The notes below the pieces were generated by a model. That model ran no database searches and was not told the DNA's origin. It saw only the letters and a program-made list of their open reading frames with translations. Below are positions 18,334-21,348 of a DNA stretch of 21,348 nucleotides, one piece after another (the stretch's first letter is position 1; each line of letters begins with the position of its first letter). A program made the translations under genes and the position numbers. The stretch is from Dissophora ornata (Eukaryota; Mortierellomycota; Mortierellomycetes; Mortierellales; Mortierellaceae): the NCBI GenBank assembly GCA_025201705.1, contig MU617156.1, forward strand, positions 1-21,348. Direction: 5' to 3'.

Positions 18334-20859
18334 ATGGCCGAAATCGGTAGGATGATGATGATGACTGTCCCCATCTCTCTCGCCGCACCAGCCAGCCAGC
18401 ACCACTCCGCCTAACCTCTCGTCCCACCTTCTTTACCTCTGTCTTTCTCCAATAGCCAACGCTGCTCCCCCCTCATCCAAGGTACGCTTTCTTTCTGTTC
18501 CTTGATACGCGCATCGTGCCGTCACTGCCACAGTGAGAACTGGCCACTGTGGCAAACGGCGTTGCAATCAACTTGTTCGCTAGCCTGTTTTGCAGTGCTC
18601 CGAAACGGGGCATCCTCTCCACGAGGGCGCGCCTCGGTCGTCCCTTTCTTTGCTCTTTCCGACTTCCCCCTTTGGTCAGAAAGAGAAAAGATTCTACGAC
18701 TGGAAAAAATAGCCCGTTCCTGAACCTGCGACAACATCCCCTGTGCCATCTTTTTTTTAATGCCATTTGCCATTTGGGATCCGCGTTCTGACTGGCAACA
18801 AACCGCCTGTTTTGATTCCATTCTAGCCGATGATGAATGGTAGCCTCCGCAAGAAGCTTCAAGGTTATGTCGGCTTCGCCAACCTGCCCAACCAGGTCCA
18901 CCGCAAGTCTGTCAAGAAGGGCTTCAACTTCACCATCATGGTTGTCGGTAAGATCTTGGACCCGTGTTTGCTCGTTGCTGTTGATCAACCATCCCGCGGT
19001 TCTGGGCATTGTTTTGCTCCTCTGTGTCTTTCTTTTATTTCCGTTCTCCCGCCTTCCCTCTTTCTTTCTCTCTGTCTCTCTGTCTCTCGTCTCTGAAATT
19101 TGGAGCCTTGGCTCTCTCGTTGATGTTTGTGTGCTGGTTGCTTCTTTTGGCTCCTCGTTGGCTGCTCCCTTTATTTTTGTTTGTCTCTCTCTTTGAGAGA
19201 TGGGCTCGCAGACTTATTTTTACTCCATCAGCAACCAACAGTCTATCTCCAGCTCGGAATGGATGCTCTACTAAGCTGCATCGGGCTGCTCCTGCACTCG
19301 TCCTACCATGCTGCAGCAGTAGAGCTGTTAATGGACAGCGCAGATTCCGCGACCGCGTTTTCCTTGACCTGTCTTTGCTCAACCTCTGACATCTACTCCT
19401 TCAATTCCCCCCCCCCTTGGACCCTGCTAGGTGAGTCTGGTCTCGGAAAATCGACTCTCGTCAACACACTGTTCAACGCTCCCTTGTACCCTCCCAAGGA
19501 ACACGCCCCTCTCTCGGAGGAAAGCCCAAAGACTGTCGGCATCCAGGTCTTGAGCACCGATATTGAGGAGAATGGCGTCCGTCTGAAGCTCAACGTCGTT
19601 GATACTCCTGGCTTTGGCGACTTTATCAACAACGAGGAGAGGTACGTTGGAAAACGCAGGGGGACTTTTTTTTTTTTTTCCCGTCCTTGAAATGATCTGC
19701 ACGCTTGGACGCGCGCATCCACCCCCCACCCACTCTATTCCATCTTCTCACTGTCGCTTCTTCTGACTTTATTGACAACAGCTGGAAGCCCATCTTGCAG
19801 ACCATCGAAGGTCGCTTCGATGCCTACCTTGACCAGGAGAACAGGGTCAACCGCAGCAAGATCACTGACACTCGCGTCAACGCCTGCTTGTACTTTATTG
19901 CACCCACCGGTCACTCTCTCAAGGCTCTGGATATCGAGTTCATGAAGAGACTGCACAACAAGGTCAACTTGATCCCCGTCATCGCCAAGAGCGACACCAT
20001 GACCAACGAGGAGATTGCTGCGTTCAAGGAGAGGGTATGTTTGAGTGCCTGGCGCTCCTTTGTCATGGAATCCTTCCTCGTTGAAACAGTCACTTACCCT
20101 TGCATTCACTCTATTGTTGCCGTAGATCTTGCTGGACATTGCCCACCACGATATCAAGATCTACCATGCTCAGCACTACGACAGCGACGACATTGAGACC
20201 ATCAACGAGACCAAGGATGTTATGGTACTGACAAACGTCATTTGGCTCACAATTCGATGGCTGTTCAATGTTTCAGCTCCTCTAACCCTGTTTTTTTTTC
20301 GCGCATCCTACAGAGCAAGATCCCTTTTGCCATCGTTGGATCTGACAAGGTCATTGAGACCCCTGATGGCCGCCATGTCCGTGGCCGCAAGTACCCTTGG
20401 GGTGTGATTGAAGTCGACAACGAGGACCACTGCGACTTTGTGAAGCTGCGCCAGATGTTGATTCGCACACACATGGAGGAGCTCAAGGAGTTCACGAACG
20501 ACATCCACTACGAAAACTACCGCACAGAGAAGCTGATTGCCTTGGGATACCAGCAAGACAACAGCGTCTTCAGAGAGGTCGACCCAATTGCCAAGTTGGA
20601 GGAGGAGCGCACAATGCACGAGGCCAAGCTTGTGAAGATGGAACAGGACATGAAGCATGTCTTCCAGCAAAAGGTTCAGGAAAAGGAGGCCAAGCTGACA
20701 CAGTCAGAGGCAGAGCTCTACGCCAAACACAAGGAAATGAAGGACGCACTCGAGAAGCAGCGCCTGGATTTGGAGGAGAAGAAGAGGAGGATCGAGCAGG
20801 GCCGTCCCACTACTCCAGAGAAGACCAAGAAGAAGGGCTTTGGTTTCGCTGGAAAGTAG
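18334..20859 (+). CDS. CDC3: CDC3-group septin
   Basis: GTP-binding cytoskeletal protein that assembles into septin filaments at septa, buds or hyphal necks. Exons: 18334-18346, 18456-18481, 18827-18947, 19431-19641, 19782-20034, 20126-20224, 20314-20859; this gives 422 aa with consistent phases. The start ATG sits in [28 protein letters not shown] precedes the GTPase domain. G1 is GESGLGKST (54-62), G3 is DTPGFGD (111-117) and G4 is AKSD (192-195). The septin unique element is around 265-330 ([32 protein letters not shown]). A coiled coil spans about 334-403, with the [12 protein letters not shown] and AKHKEMK stretches typical of Cdc3, then a basic tail ending [10 protein letters not shown]. 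Exon 1 codes for four residues plus one base and exon 2 is 26 nt. Intron 3 (483 nt) falls within the first Gly codon of the P-loop. Introns 2 and 3 are much longer than the rest. Confidence 0.95.
18482..18826 (+). other. CDC3: Septin intron 2 (345 nt) with hairpin-forming repeats
   Basis: Donor AAG|GTACGC, acceptor TTCTAG|CCGATG. Near the 5' end, TGCCACAGTG (18526-18535) and CACTGTGGCA (18545-18554) form a perfect 10-bp inverted repeat. The overlapping TCACTG/CAGTGA (18522-18536) can form an alternative smaller hairpin. No exon-like sequence is seen inside. Confidence 0.8.
18948..19430 (+). other. CDC3: Septin intron 3 (483 nt), CT-rich
   Basis: Donor GTCG|GTAAGA, acceptor CTGCTAG|GTGAGT. 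The intron is rich in CTCT/TCTG runs (about 19040-19095) and has a C-run near its 3' end. No coding similarity is recognised within it. Confidence 0.8.
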
Positions 20860-21348
20860 ATATCCCTATGGCTGCTCTCAGGAGAGAGCTGCTGGGCCTT
20901 CTACTCATGGCCTGCTTTCCTTTATGTTTTTGCTCTGATAAGAGAATGGTACGTTTATCCTCCTTGGACAAGACTTGTCGCGTACCGTCGCCGGTCTTAT
21001 TGGTCGCTTTTGTATCTAACGATATTTTCAAACATCGTCTTTCCCCCCTCATTAGCCTTGCATTCCAAAACTTATACCTCCACCAATATCCACATACAAG
21101 GACACGGAAAAGAGAGACTCCCTTTTTACGAACTCCCATGTCTTCTCTTCCTTTCTGCTGTCGACCTTGCGATTCTAGTAATAATTTTATTAATTGTTAA
21201 TGCCCCCACCCACCCACCTTTATCTTTACGTCCATCAGCCTCATTCGTATTAAAATCCAATCAAGGAAATTACATGCGTTCGTTTTTTTTTTCTCTTTCA
21301 GCAACGTTGGGAATGGTTAGTGGGTAACGAATATTGAATGGGGCTAAA
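20860..21348 (+). other. Septin 3' flank; no gene seen
   Basis: 489 bases without a recognisable coding region. It includes an A/T-rich segment with TAATAA/TTATTA (about 21178-21192) and a C-run array (21203-21218, runs of 5,3,3,2), which is G-rich on the other strand. No perfect AATAAA was noted; ATTAAA-type variants (about 21250) could serve as septin poly(A) signals. Confidence 0.5.

Noticed and set aside
18347..18370. GATGATGATGATGA at the start of septin intron 1, as a snoRNA C box
   Set aside because: No CTGA box or terminal stem in the 109-nt intron; a simple GAT repeat.
19127..19430. Upstream extension of septin exon 4 as coding sequence
   Set aside because: Open by chance through a CT-rich intron; the P-loop Gly codon is completed by splicing 18947 to 19431.

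Overview
The window is nuclear DNA of an intron-rich fungus. Seven protein-coding genes can be modelled, each split by 3 to 8 spliceosomal introns, mostly 77-150 nt with GT..AG ends. The proteins are fungal or opisthokont housekeeping proteins (RNA14/CstF-77, SND2/TMEM208, a class-I-type glutamine synthetase, a GRAMD4-like protein, UTP4/cirhin, EIPR1/TSSC1, a CDC3-group septin). The intron density, the metazoan-like set (GRAMD4-like, EIPR1, TMEM208) and the pyrimidine-rich leaders suggest an early-diverging lineage such as Mucoromycota, perhaps Mortierella-like; that placement is inference. There is no operon, phage, CRISPR, rRNA or mobile element.

Layout: 1-1216 has no confident gene, but its minus strand looks like the leader or promoter of a gene lying off the left edge. 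RNA14 (minus, 1217-5161) and SND2 (plus, 5556-6638) are divergent around a 394-bp shared promoter. SND2 converges on the glutamine synthetase (minus, 6742-8710) with 103 bp between stop codons. A GRAMD4-like gene (minus, 9394-11966) and UTP4 (plus, 12360-15515) are divergent around a 393-bp promoter. EIPR1 (plus, 15847-17821) and the septin (plus, 18334-20859) follow in tandem, then 3' flank to the end.

The genes do not form one pathway. They cover mRNA 3'-end processing, ER targeting of membrane proteins, nitrogen or amide ligation, membrane-associated GRAM function, small-subunit rRNA processing, endosome-to-Golgi tethering and the septin cytoskeleton.

The points most worth checking are these. 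Intron 1 of RNA14 is oversized (699 nt) and carries a sense-strand AATAAA, a perfect 22-bp palindrome and a possible C/D snoRNA. This resembles the intronic poly(A)-site autoregulation known for animal CstF-77 genes. UTP4 has an apparent 1-base deletion that breaks an otherwise perfect model. One EIPR1 splice junction keeps frame only with a weak donor. SND2 appears to have a first coding exon consisting of the start codon alone. All gene models come from reading splice sites and family motifs by eye; no searches were run.
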